Assembly (NCBI GenBank): GCA_002733865.1
Contig: NVXM01000006.1
Coordinates: forward strand, 62,001 to 126,000
Origin: Sphingopyxis sp.
GTDB taxonomy: Bacteria; Pseudomonadota; Alphaproteobacteria; Sphingomonadales; Sphingomonadaceae
Direction of reading: 5' to 3'
DNA length: 64,000 nucleotides
Every line of letters starts with the position of its first letter. Position 1 is the first letter of the stretch. The notes under the pieces are model-generated. The model made no database searches, was not told the origin of the DNA, and was given only the letters and a program-made list of their open reading frames with translations. This document shows positions 35,596-44,484 of this stretch, piece after piece. Both the position numbers and the translations under genes were made by a program.

Positions 35596-37746
35596 ATGAA
35601 AAAATTACTGATACTTGTCCTTTTCGCCGTCGCCATTGCATGCTTTTTCTATTTTGATCTCGGGTCGCAGCTCACGCTGGCCAATCTGAAGGAACAGCAA
35701 GCGGCTTTTGACGCGCAATATCAGGCGAATCCGGTATTAGTCATCGCGATCTTCTTTCTCGTTTACGTTGTGACAACGGCAGCGTCCTTACCGGGTGCCC
35801 TCATTCTTACGCTTGCGGCCGGAGCGCTGTTCGGGGTGGTCACTGGCACAATCCTTGTGTCCTTCGCATCGTCGATCGGCGCAACCATCGCCTTTCTTTC
35901 ATCGCGCTATCTGTTTCGGGATGCCGTCAAATCCCGGTTCGGGGACCGGCTGAGGGCGATCGACAAGGGTGTCGACAAGGATGGCCCCTTCTACCTGCTC
36001 ACGCTCCGTCTGGTCCCGGTTTTCCCTTTCTTCCTGATCAATCTGCTGATGGGACTGACGCCGATCAAGGCCCGGACCTTCTATATCGTGAGCCAGATCG
36101 GCATGTTTCTGGGGACGTTGGTCTATGTAAATGCCGGTACCCAGCTGGCCAATATCGATGAAGTCAGCGATATCGGCTCACCGGCTTTGCTGCTTTCTTT
36201 CGCTGCGCTCGGCGTAACTCCCTGGATCGGGAAATGGATCGTGTCAGGAATGAAGCGGCGAAAAGTCTATGCGCGCTGGACCAAGCCGAAAAAATATGAC
36301 CGGAATTTGGTGGTTATCGGCGCGGGCGCCGCCGGTCTGGTCTCTGCCTATATTGCCGCAACGGTGAAGGCCAAGGTGACGCTTGTTGAAAGTTCCAAAA
36401 TGGGCGGCGATTGCCTTAACTACGGCTGCATCCCCAGCAAGGCACTGATCAAAAGCGCGAAAGTCGCCGAGCAGATGCGCAACGGGGACGTCTACGGACT
36501 GAACAAGGTCGAGCCCGAATATAGCTTCAAGGCGGTTATGCAGCGCGTGCACGATATCATTGCCACCATTGAGCCCCATGACAGCGTTGAGCGCTATACC
36601 GATCTCGGGGTCGATGTGGTGAAGGGCTATGCAACGATCGTCGATCCATGGACGGTCGAAATCAAGCGCGAAGATGGCGAGACACAACGGCTGACCACCC
36701 GCTCCATTGTGATCGCTACCGGCGGCCGGCCCTTTATACCCGATCTCCCCGGTCTTGAAGATGTCGGCTATGTAACCAGCGACACCCTGTGGGAGGAATT
36801 CGGCCAGATGGACGATATTCCCGAACGCATGATCGTTCTCGGCGGCGGCCCGATTGGTTGCGAGCTGAGCCAGGCCTTTGCCCGGCTCGGTGCCAAGGTC
36901 GTGCAGATCGAACGGGCTGACCGTTTGCTGGCGCGGGAAGACGATGAAGTGGCGCAACTCGCTCTCGAAGCACAGCAAAGCTCGGGCGTCGAAATATTGA
37001 CCGGCCATGATGCGGTCGGCTGCGAGCTGGTCGACGGCGAGAAACGCCTGATCCTGTCTGCAGATGGCGAAGAGAAGAGTATCGCCTTCGACGCCCTGGT
37101 CATCGCGATTGGCCGCAGCGCCCGATTGTCTGGATTTGGCCTTGAAGAACTGGGTATCGAAACCGACCGCACCGTCGTCACCGACGAACATCTGGCAACT
37201 CTTTATCCCAATATTTTTGCCGCAGGCGACGTCGCGGGCCCCTATCAATTCACCCATGTCGCCTCACACCAGGCCTGGTATGCATCGGTAAACGCCCTGT
37301 TCGGGCAGTTCCGCAAGTTCAAGGCTGACTATCGGGTCATTCCCTGGACCACATTCATTGATCCGGAAATCGCCCGGGTTGGCCTCAACGAGCAGGACGC
37401 GAAAGCGCAGGGCGTTGCCTATGAAGTCACAACCTATCAGTTGCACGAACTGGACCGGGCGATCGCGGACAGCGCTACACAGGGATTTGTCAAAATACTG
37501 ACCCCGCCAGGCAAGGACAAGATTCTCGGAGTGACCATCGTTGGTGATCATGCCGGAGAATTGCTCGCCGAATATGTACTGGCCATGAAATACAAGCTTG
37601 GTCTGAACAAGATATTGGGGACCATTCACACCTATCCGACCATGGCCGAAGCCAATAAATATGCCGCTGGCGAATGGAAACGAGACCATGCGCCGGAGGG
37701 TCTGTTGCGCTGGGTCGAGCGCTACCATGGATGGAGGCGCGGATGA
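35596..37746 (+). CDS. VTT-domain/pyridine nucleotide-disulfide oxidoreductase fusion
   Basis: 716 residues. Residues 1-215 are a TVP38/TMEM64 (VTT/SNARE-associated) membrane domain with LPGALILTLAAGALFG and LRLVPVFPFFLINLLMGLTP. From about residue 235 a full flavin disulfide oxidoreductase follows: FAD motif VIGAGAAGLVSAYIA, redox Cys273/Cys278 in GGDCLNYGCIPSKAL, NAD motif VLGGGPIGCELSQA, and FAAGDVAGPYQFTHVASHQA. The mercuric-reductase-like C-terminus lacks extra Cys. It probably passes electrons to a membrane-linked substrate. It overlaps nupC by 4 bp. ATG 35596 is chosen because it starts the first membrane helix. Confidence 0.9.
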   Translation: MKKLLILVLFAVAIACFFYFDLGSQLTLANLKEQQAAFDAQYQANPVLVIAIFFLVYVVTTAASLPGALILTLAAGALFGVVTGTILVSFASSIGATIAFLSSRYLFRDAVKSRFGDRLRAIDKGVDKDGPFYLLTLRLVPVFPFFLINLLMGLTPIKARTFYIVSQIGMFLGTLVYVNAGTQLANIDEVSDIGSPALLLSFAALGVTPWIGKWIVSGMKRRKVYARWTKPKKYDRNLVVIGAGAAGLVSAYIAATVKAKVTLVESSKMGGDCLNYGCIPSKALIKSAKVAEQMRNGDVYGLNKVEPEYSFKAVMQRVHDIIATIEPHDSVERYTDLGVDVVKGYATIVDPWTVEIKREDGETQRLTTRSIVIATGGRPFIPDLPGLEDVGYVTSDTLWEEFGQMDDIPERMIVLGGGPIGCELSQAFARLGAKVVQIERADRLLAREDDEVAQLALEAQQSSGVEILTGHDAVGCELVDGEKRLILSADGEEKSIAFDALVIAIGRSARLSGFGLEELGIETDRTVVTDEHLATLYPNIFAAGDVAGPYQFTHVASHQAWYASVNALFGQFRKFKADYRVIPWTTFIDPEIARVGLNEQDAKAQGVAYEVTTYQLHELDRAIADSATQGFVKILTPPGKDKILGVTIVGDHAGELLAEYVLAMKYKLGLNKILGTIHTYPTMAEANKYAAGEWKRDHAPEGLLRWVERYHGWRRG

Positions 37747-39014
37747 TCAGCGCCCTGCAGCAAGTTCAGGGCCTGATCGGTCTCTCGCTGATTCTGCTGT
37801 TTGTCTGGCTGCTATCTGAAAACCGGCGGGCGCGGCCGAGCTGGAAGTGGATCGGCGGCGCGCTGTTGCTGCAGTTCACCATCGCGCTGGTGATCGTCCG
37901 GGTGCCCTTCGTCTGGGATTTCATCGGTCTCGCCAATCAGGGCGTGATGGCAATCGAGAAAGCCACCCTGGTCGGATCATCCTATATGTTCGGCTATGCC
38001 GGCGGGGCAGAATTGCCGTTCGTGTTGAAAGAGGGCGCGCAGCCACCGCTGATCATCGCTTTCCAGATATTGCCTTTGGTCATTGTCTTCTCGGCGCTGT
38101 CAGCCCTGCTCTGGCACTGGGGCGTGCTGGCATGGATCGTCCGCGGTCTGTCCTGGGCGTTGCGCAAGACCATGGGAGTCAGCGGCGTGGTGGGTCTCAG
38201 CGGCGGGGCAAATATCTTCCTAGGCGTCGTGGAATCCCCGCTCGTATTGCGCGCCTATTTCGACAAGATGAGCCGGGCGGAACTGTTCATGATAATGGTG
38301 CTGGCGATGTCGACCATTTCCGGTGCGATCCTCGTCCTTTATGCTTCGACCCTTTCCGCCACCGTTTCAAACGCCGTCGGCCATATGATCTCCGCTTCGC
38401 TTATCTCGCTGCCGGCCGCCATATTATTGGCGCGGCTGATGGTGCCGGGCGATGACAAGACCGAGACCAGCGACGAGGAAGAAACGGGCCTCAAATATGA
38501 TGGCAGCATCGACGCCATTGTCCGCGGAACCATGGAAGGCGTGCAGGTTTTTCTGGCGGTGATCGGAATCATTCTCGTGGTGTTCGCGCTGGTCGCGTTG
38601 ATGGATCAGATATTGACGATATTGCCATATGTTGACGGTCAGGCGGTGACCGTCAGACGCGCCTTTGGCTGGCTGTTCGCGCCGGTGATGTGGACATTGG
38701 GTGTGCCTTGGGACCAGGCGCCCGCTGCCGGTGCGCTAATGGGCACCAAGACGATCCTCAACGAATATGTCGCCTATCTCGATCTCTCTTCGCTGCCGGA
38801 AGGCACGTTCGATCCGCGCAGCCAGCTGATTGTCGTGTACGCGCTTTGCGGCTTTGCCAATCTCGCCAGCATCGGATTGCTGGTCTCCACGATTGGCACC
38901 TTGTCGCCATCGCGCCGCGTCGAAGTTGCGGGGCTGGGAATGAAAAGCTGGATCGCCGGCAATTGTGCCACCGCGATGACCGGCGCGGTCATCGGTATCG
39001 TCACCCTTGTCTGA
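37743..39014 (+). CDS. NupC-family concentrative nucleoside transporter
   Basis: 423 residues, about ten membrane segments. CNT-family signatures: GGANIFLGVVESPLVLRAYF, then MVLAMSTISGAILVLYAS, and near the C-terminus MGTKTILNEYVAYLDL followed by LCGFANLASIG. It imports nucleosides with H+ or Na+. The start at 37743 overlaps the preceding stop as ATGA; an in-frame extension into the upstream gene is a shadow. Confidence 0.92.
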   Translation: MISALQQVQGLIGLSLILLFVWLLSENRRARPSWKWIGGALLLQFTIALVIVRVPFVWDFIGLANQGVMAIEKATLVGSSYMFGYAGGAELPFVLKEGAQPPLIIAFQILPLVIVFSALSALLWHWGVLAWIVRGLSWALRKTMGVSGVVGLSGGANIFLGVVESPLVLRAYFDKMSRAELFMIMVLAMSTISGAILVLYASTLSATVSNAVGHMISASLISLPAAILLARLMVPGDDKTETSDEEETGLKYDGSIDAIVRGTMEGVQVFLAVIGIILVVFALVALMDQILTILPYVDGQAVTVRRAFGWLFAPVMWTLGVPWDQAPAAGALMGTKTILNEYVAYLDLSSLPEGTFDPRSQLIVVYALCGFANLASIGLLVSTIGTLSPSRRVEVAGLGMKSWIAGNCATAMTGAVIGIVTLV

Positions 39015-39040
39015 TGATCGGCGATCGGGAAAGATGAAAG

Positions 39041-39643
39041 ATGCTTGATTCCCGTCTCCGTCCGATCATTGATCCGCCGCTCAATGCGCTCGGTGCCCGG
39101 TTGGCGCGGGTCGGCGTGACCGCCAACCAGATCACCCTGGCTGGCGCTCTGGTCGGCATCGGTGCGGGCGTGGCAATCGGATTTCGCTATTATCTGCTTG
39201 GTCTGGCACTGCTGTTGCTCAGCCGACTGTTCGACGGACTGGACGGCGCGGTTGCGCGGGCAACCACGCAATCCAATTTTGGCGGCTATCTCGATATCGT
39301 CAGCGATTTCGCCTTTTACATTGCGGTTCCGATTGGCTTTGGCTTTGCCGCACCGGGCAACCTGCCCTTCGCACTGATACTGGTTGGCAGCTTCACGCTG
39401 ACCGGCATCAGTTTCCTCGCCTATGCGGTCATGGCGGCCAAAGAGGGCCGGGTGACGGAAGCGCATGGCAAAAAGAGCTTTTTCTACAATACCGGACTCG
39501 CCGAGGGAACCGAGACCATCATCACCTTCGTTCTGATGTGCATCCTGCCGCAATATTTTGCCATGATCGCCATGATTTACGCGGCAATGTGCGTCGTCAC
39601 CGTTATCCAGCGCACCCTTGCCGCGAAAATTGACTTTCCCTGA
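39041..39643 (+). CDS. CDP-alcohol phosphatidyltransferase family protein
   Basis: 200 residues, six membrane segments. The active-site motif is present as DGLDGAVAR...GGYLDIVSD (about 66-90), with one residue fewer between AR and G than the classic D-x2-DG-x2-AR-x8-G-x3-D-x3-D. Three or four Asp bind two metal ions and the enzyme swaps CMP for an alcohol to make a phospholipid. The alcohol acceptor cannot be predicted. It follows nupC by 26 bp and is the last gene of this + strand unit. Confidence 0.88.
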   Translation: MLDSRLRPIIDPPLNALGARLARVGVTANQITLAGALVGIGAGVAIGFRYYLLGLALLLLSRLFDGLDGAVARATTQSNFGGYLDIVSDFAFYIAVPIGFGFAAPGNLPFALILVGSFTLTGISFLAYAVMAAKEGRVTEAHGKKSFFYNTGLAEGTETIITFVLMCILPQYFAMIAMIYAAMCVVTVIQRTLAAKIDFP

Positions 39644-39731
39644 ACGGCTTTGAACGCGCTGGATACGGTCGATACAATCCCGGCGCAAATCGATGCCGAA
39701 CTATTCGCCCAAAAAAGCGGGATTCCGTTAC

Positions 39732-41998
39732 CTAGAACCGGTACCCAACCGAGAACCCGTAGGTTCGAGGCGTGTTATACCAGACATTCTGATATCCAAA
39801 GAGGCCCACTTCCACCACGTCGATTATATTGACTTCGTTGGTGAGATTTTTGGCCCAAAGTGCAACTTCGATCGCTTCATCCTTGCTCGTCCAGGCAAGC
39901 CGGGCGTCGAGATTGACCGTGGAGCCTTCACTGCTGAGTTCGAACAGTTCACGCTCGTCGTAATAGCGATTGCCCGTGTAGGTAAAATCACCTCTGAGGA
40001 CGAAATCGCCGATTTCCGTCGGAATCGTATAGCGGCCATAGAGATTGAACTGCGAATTCGGCGCACCGATCAAGCGGTTGCCGCTCAGATCCTCGGTGAC
40101 GCCTGCATTGGAACGGATGAAATTTTTATATTCGCTATCGAGAAGGCCGACACTGCCGCCCACTTCAAAATTGTCTGTCACCAGCGCCTGCAACTCAAAT
40201 TCCAGGCCCATGATGCTGGCGTCAGAAGCATTTTCGATGAACTGGAGACCGCCGGCTGTAAAGGTGAAAACCTGCAGGTCGCTATGGTCATAGAGGAAGC
40301 TCGTCACGTTAAACTGGACCCGCTTGTCAAACAGCGAGGTCCGCAGGCCCGCCTCATAGCTGATCACAATTTCAGGATCATAGATCTTAAGCGCGCCGAC
40401 CGGATCGTTGAATGCACCGGTATTGAAGCCGCCGCTGGTGAAGCCACGGTTGATGCTGACAAAGCCCATGATATCATCGCTGAAATCGAAGCTGAGGGCT
40501 GCCCTTCCCGACCATTCGGTCCAGCTTTCCTGCAAATTAATGTCAAACAGCGGTCCGGGCAGCAGATTGTTGCCATTGCGATCCGTGCCAAAGCTGCTGT
40601 GGTCGAGATCGCGCTTCTCATGGTTTATGCGACCGCCGACGGTAAGGTTCAATCGGTCTGTAATCTCCAGTTCTGCTTGCGCAAAGGCCGCATAGGTATC
40701 GGTCGACTGGACATAAAATTGATCAAAGGCTTCGATCCCTCCCAAGGCGAAGCTGGCGTCAGTAAGGTTGTAGAAATTATCAACCTCGCCGCGCTCATGG
40801 AAGAGGAAGCCACCAATGACCCAGCTAAAGGCATCGCCGGATGGCGAGGACAGGCGCAACTCCTGAGAGATGGACTCGAAGTCGGATGGCCCCCAGTTGA
40901 TGGTGAAGATAGTGCTCGGTGCACCATTGCCTTCCTGCAAAACACTCCGCTGCGATGTTTCATAGCCGGTGACCGAGGTCAGCGTATAACCGCTGCCAAA
41001 GGTGAAATCACCGACCAGCGAAACACCGAAAAGATCGATATTCGCGAACGTCGGGCCTTCATAGGTATTTACATAGGGATCCGGATTGGGATCACGATAG
41101 CCAAATATATCGACACCCTGGCCGTCAACGATCGCATCGCCAGGAAGCTTTACGGTATTGCCGAGCGCAAGCTGCGCAGGGTCAAAAATACCGCGGTGAA
41201 CACTGTTGTTATGCGTGGTGTCGGAACCGCCGCCGTGCACATTCAGCCGAATATCGACGTCAGAACTCGGCTGCCAGCGCAGGATGGCGCGGGCTGCCCA
41301 CTGGTCGATATTGTTGACCTTTTCGCCTGTTCCGAGATCTGTCACATAGCCGTCGCGCCGCTGATAGGTGCCCGCAACGCGCATGGACAGCGTATCGCCC
41401 ATCGGCACTGTTACCGCGCCCTCGGTTTCAAACGCATCGTAGTTCCCGTAGCCCGCGCGGACATAGCCTTCGAGATAGTCCTCGGGCAGCTTTGAATAGA
41501 CGGAAATCGCGCCACCGGTGGCGTTCTTGCCATAAAGCGTCCCCTGCGGACCGCGCAGCACTTCAATCCGCTCTAGATCATACATCTGGAATAACTGGCC
41601 GGACGGTGCCGACAGATAGACCTGGTCAAGATAGATCGCGACCTTGCTCTCGGCCGTCTGATTGAAATTGTTATTGCCAATCCCGCGCATGAAGACTTTC
41701 GGGCTGGACGTTCCCAGAGCGCACTGATGTTCAGATTGGGGACCGCTGAAGAAAGATCCTCGACGTCATTGAAACCGCTTTCGGTAATCCGCTGGGAATC
41801 AAGAGCAGAAATTGCCAGGGGCACATCCTGAAGCGATTCCTCGCGGCGCTGGGCCGTTACGATGATCGGACGGAGGCCACCGGTTTCCGTCTCCTGCCCA
41901 GCATCTGTTGCTGGAGCGTCTTCGACCTGGGCATGTGCTGCCGCAGGCATGAAAACCAAAGCTGTGCCGACCAGAAGTGCTGCGCGAATAGTGCTCAT
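39732..41998 (-). pseudogene. TonB-dependent receptor with a 2-bp frameshift
   Basis: A full-size receptor (about 755 residues if repaired) split into two frames. The N-terminal frame (start ATG 41998, strong AGGGAGGA site) has a signal peptide ending AAAHA|Q and the plug up to SSAVPNLNISAL. The second frame resumes with MRGIGNNNFNQ, the rest of the plug (LERIEVLRGPQGTLYG) and the beta-barrel to the terminal Phe (GFSVGYRF). At 41716-41719 a duplicated dinucleotide (CTCT on the coding strand) shifts the frame; removing one CT restores A-L-G-T-S-S-P-K-V-F. It could be an inactivating mutation, a phase-variable tract or an assembly error. Its position suggests uptake of the substrate of the neighbouring carboxylase operon. 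Confidence 0.88.
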
Positions 41999-42097
41999 TG
42001 CTAATAATCCTCCCTAATAATCCAGCCCCTAGAAGGGCTCTGTTGCACCATGTGGCGGTGCCGCATTTGTTCATTGAAACAGTAGCGGGAGGAATAA

Positions 42098-42115
42098 CCC
42101 ACCCCGATGGGTAGG
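42098..42115. promoter_or_regulatory. Ketone-regulon box 1, upstream of the TonB receptor
   Basis: CCCACCC-CGA-TGGGTAGG. It shares CCCACCC-N3-TGGGTRG with boxes at 51273 and 54018 and has an inverted core ACCC-N4-GGGT. It lies 99 nt before the receptor start codon, the right range for an activator site. The leader between box and start holds two small hairpins (42024-42039 and 42045-42061). Confidence 0.7.
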
Positions 42116-42129
42116 CATTTGCAATCCAT

Positions 42130-42152
42130 CAGGTTGTGCGCTGGACAACCTG
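42130..42152 (-). terminator. Hairpin after the CoA-ligase gene
   Basis: CAGGTTGT and ACAACCTG form a perfect 8-bp stem with a 7-nt loop, 21 bp past the ligase stop and before box 1. There is no T-run, so this may be a partial terminator or a processing site between the carboxylase operon and the receptor gene. Confidence 0.4.
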
Positions 42153-42172
42153 CCGCATCATTTCCTCAGCCA

Positions 42173-43747
42173 CTATCCGACAGACCTTTCGCTATCGCCC
42201 CAATAGGGTTTGCGTAATTCCTGTTTCAGAACCTTGCCGCTGGCATTGCGCGGCAGCTCCTTTACGCAGCTGATCTGGCGCGGCACCTTGTAACCGCCCA
42301 ATTTTGTCCTGCAGAAAGCAATGACCTCGGCGGTCGAAAGCGCTTCGCCCGTGTCGGTGACGATGACCGCATGCAGGGCTTCACCGAATTTCTCGTCCGG
42401 CACACCGATCACGGCAGCATCGACGATCCGGGGATGATCGAAAAGCGCGTTTTCGACTTCGCGCGGATAGATATTCTCGCCACCGCTGACGACCATGTCC
42501 TTGATCCGGTCGCGGATATAGAGATAACCTTCCGGGTCAATTTCTCCCGCATCGCCGGTGTGGGCCCAGCCGTCCTTGAGGAAATCCGCCGTCGCTTTTT
42601 CCAGCGCCCAATAGCCGGGAACGATCTGCGGCCCGCGCGCCAGGATCTGGCCAATCTGGCCCGCTGGGCAGGGCCTGTCTTCGTCATCGGCAATGCGCAT
42701 CTCGGTGCCCGGCAGCGGGCGCCCGGCGGCGAGCAGCAAATGGGTTTCTCCGGCCAGTGCCCGGCGGTGCTCATCGGCCCCCAACAGGGTCAGGATCGCG
42801 GTTGTCTCGGTCAGGCCATAGGCCTGATAGACATCGCATCCGAAACAGGAGACAGCCCGCCGCAACACATCTTCGGCGATGGGTGAAGCTCCATACATCA
42901 GCAGTTTGAGCGCCGACCAGTCGCACTCTGCAACGTCCGGTACGCTGGTAAGGCAGGCCTGGATCATCGCGGGGACAAGGAAGGTGAAGGCAACGCGTTC
43001 CCGGTCCAGCGTCTCGACCACATCGACCGGATCGAAATCGGTCTTCAGGATGATCGACATGCCGCGCGCCGTGCAAAAGGCCGCAATCCACACCGCCGCA
43101 GCGTGGTAGAGCGGCGTCACCACCAGCGCCGTGTCTCCGGCATCGGGCAGCCGGGTGATCATATTCGTCGTCTGGACGATATTCGCCGCATAATTGGCAT
43201 GATTGACGATCACGCCCTTGGGCAGACCGGTCGTCCCGCTGGTATACATCTGGTAGAAAATATCGTCAGACTGGATGGTGCACGCCACAGGCGAAGCATC
43301 TTGTTCGGCCAGCCAATCGTGATAACCCTGTGCGCCATCCAACCCGCCATCGAAAGAAATAAACCGCTCGACCGTCGCAAGCTCGGCCGCAACCTCGCCC
43401 ATCGCCGCATCATAGCCTGGCCCGACAAAGACCAGCTTCGCTTCGGCATTGTCCAAAATGAACGTCCATTCAGCCGGTGCAAGGCGATAGTTTAGCGGGA
43501 CCGGCACCGCGCCGCTCCGCGATGCGGCCAGATACATCAGCCACATATCCGCCGAGTTGCGCGACAGATAGCCGAACCGGTCCCCCTTTTTCAGGCCCAG
43601 CCCGATCAACCCATTGGCAATCCGGTTCACTTCCTGGGCCGCATCGGCAAAGTTCAGCGCCCGTGTCCCGTCGTCGATGCATATCTGCTCCGGACGACTG
43701 GCGACGTGAAAATCAAACATGTCGTGAAAGAGCAGGCCCGATTGCAT
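42173..43747 (-). CDS. Acyl-CoA ligase (probable beta-keto-acid:CoA ligase)
   Basis: 524 residues, ANL superfamily. P-loop-like YTSGTTGLPKGV (about 175-186), QAYGLTETTAIL, GWAHTGDAGEIDPEGYLYIRDR, VVSGGENIYPREVE, and the C-terminal catalytic Lys in NASGKVLKQEL. The enzyme makes an acyl-AMP and then the CoA thioester. Being last in the carboxylase operon, at the place where acetophenone degraders carry benzoylacetate-CoA ligase, it is likely to activate the beta-keto acid made by the carboxylase. Its ATG is 2 bp after the preceding stop (TAG-TG-ATG); an 80-codon in-frame extension upstream is a shadow. Confidence 0.88.
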   Translation of the reverse strand: MQSGLLFHDMFDFHVASRPEQICIDDGTRALNFADAAQEVNRIANGLIGLGLKKGDRFGYLSRNSADMWLMYLAASRSGAVPVPLNYRLAPAEWTFILDNAEAKLVFVGPGYDAAMGEVAAELATVERFISFDGGLDGAQGYHDWLAEQDASPVACTIQSDDIFYQMYTSGTTGLPKGVIVNHANYAANIVQTTNMITRLPDAGDTALVVTPLYHAAAVWIAAFCTARGMSIILKTDFDPVDVVETLDRERVAFTFLVPAMIQACLTSVPDVAECDWSALKLLMYGASPIAEDVLRRAVSCFGCDVYQAYGLTETTAILTLLGADEHRRALAGETHLLLAAGRPLPGTEMRIADDEDRPCPAGQIGQILARGPQIVPGYWALEKATADFLKDGWAHTGDAGEIDPEGYLYIRDRIKDMVVSGGENIYPREVENALFDHPRIVDAAVIGVPDEKFGEALHAVIVTDTGEALSTAEVIAFCRTKLGGYKVPRQISCVKELPRNASGKVLKQELRKPYWGDSERSVG

Positions 43748-43749
43748 CA

Positions 43750-44481
43750 CTACGCCTCCATAGCTCGCAAAGAGGAAAGCCGCGTCAGGACAAACTCTGG
43801 CGGCACGTCCGCTGCAATCTGGACCCTCACATGATCGGCCGAAGGATCGGGCATAGCGTCTCCGGAAAACCCTTCGCTGCCGATGGTCTGGCACCCTGCC
43901 TTGCCGAGCGCCGAGGCTGTATCGGATGCCGGGAAGCAATAGGTGGCGCTTTCGTGCTCGGCTTGTCCGAGAAGCATGATTGCACATCCCGCATGCTCGG
44001 CGATTCGGAACAGCGAGCCTGATTCTTCAAGACCTGCCTGATCGGGTTCATCCAAGCCCACGATCCCGGACTGGATTGCCGCAACCGCCCGGAGAATATC
44101 ACCCAGCGCCATCGATGCGATGTCGAGCGCATCCTCATTATCCCCGCCAATAGCGGCTGGACCCGGCAAGACGGGAACGATTTTGGCAGCACCGGAAGCC
44201 ACCGCCAACGCGGTCATGACCCGCTTGATCGTATCGAGCAATTGGCCCTCGCCTACCGCTTCATCGAGAGCGTCTGCCCGCGCTTCCCCGTCATCGCCCG
44301 CCTCACCAAGATAGCGTTCCAGCAATGCCGCGAGCGGCAGGAGCAGATAGTCGGCGCCGAGCAATTTGATCGCCTCGTCGCAGAATATCCCGATCGAATC
44401 CGGCTGCTGCCAAGGGTCCTCGCCGCTGCGCAGCAAGGCGACCGCATAGTCATAAGCATCCAGCCACAGCATCGGCGCCAT
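43750..44481 (-). CDS. ApcE-like fifth carboxylase subunit (candidate)
   Basis: 243 residues, acidic, mostly helical N-terminal half (IGIFCDEAIKLLGADYLLLP; ALLERYLGEAGDD) and an alpha/beta-looking middle. I do not recognise a domain. It sits between the hydantoinase-B-type gene (3 bp gap) and the CoA ligase, exactly where acetophenone carboxylase operons encode their loosely bound fifth subunit, so I assign it that role by position only. It is shorter than that subunit as I recall it (about 34 kDa). Confidence 0.5.
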   Translation of the reverse strand: MAPMLWLDAYDYAVALLRSGEDPWQQPDSIGIFCDEAIKLLGADYLLLPLAALLERYLGEAGDDGEARADALDEAVGEGQLLDTIKRVMTALAVASGAAKIVPVLPGPAAIGGDNEDALDIASMALGDILRAVAAIQSGIVGLDEPDQAGLEESGSLFRIAEHAGCAIMLLGQAEHESATYCFPASDTASALGKAGCQTIGSEGFSGDAMPDPSADHVRVQIAADVPPEFVLTRLSSLRAMEA

Positions 44482-44484
44482 CGA

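Noticed and set aside
39693..41495. 600-residue + strand frame
   Set aside because: Antisense shadow of the TonB receptor barrel, caused by its codon bias; no signal, domain or ribosome-binding site.
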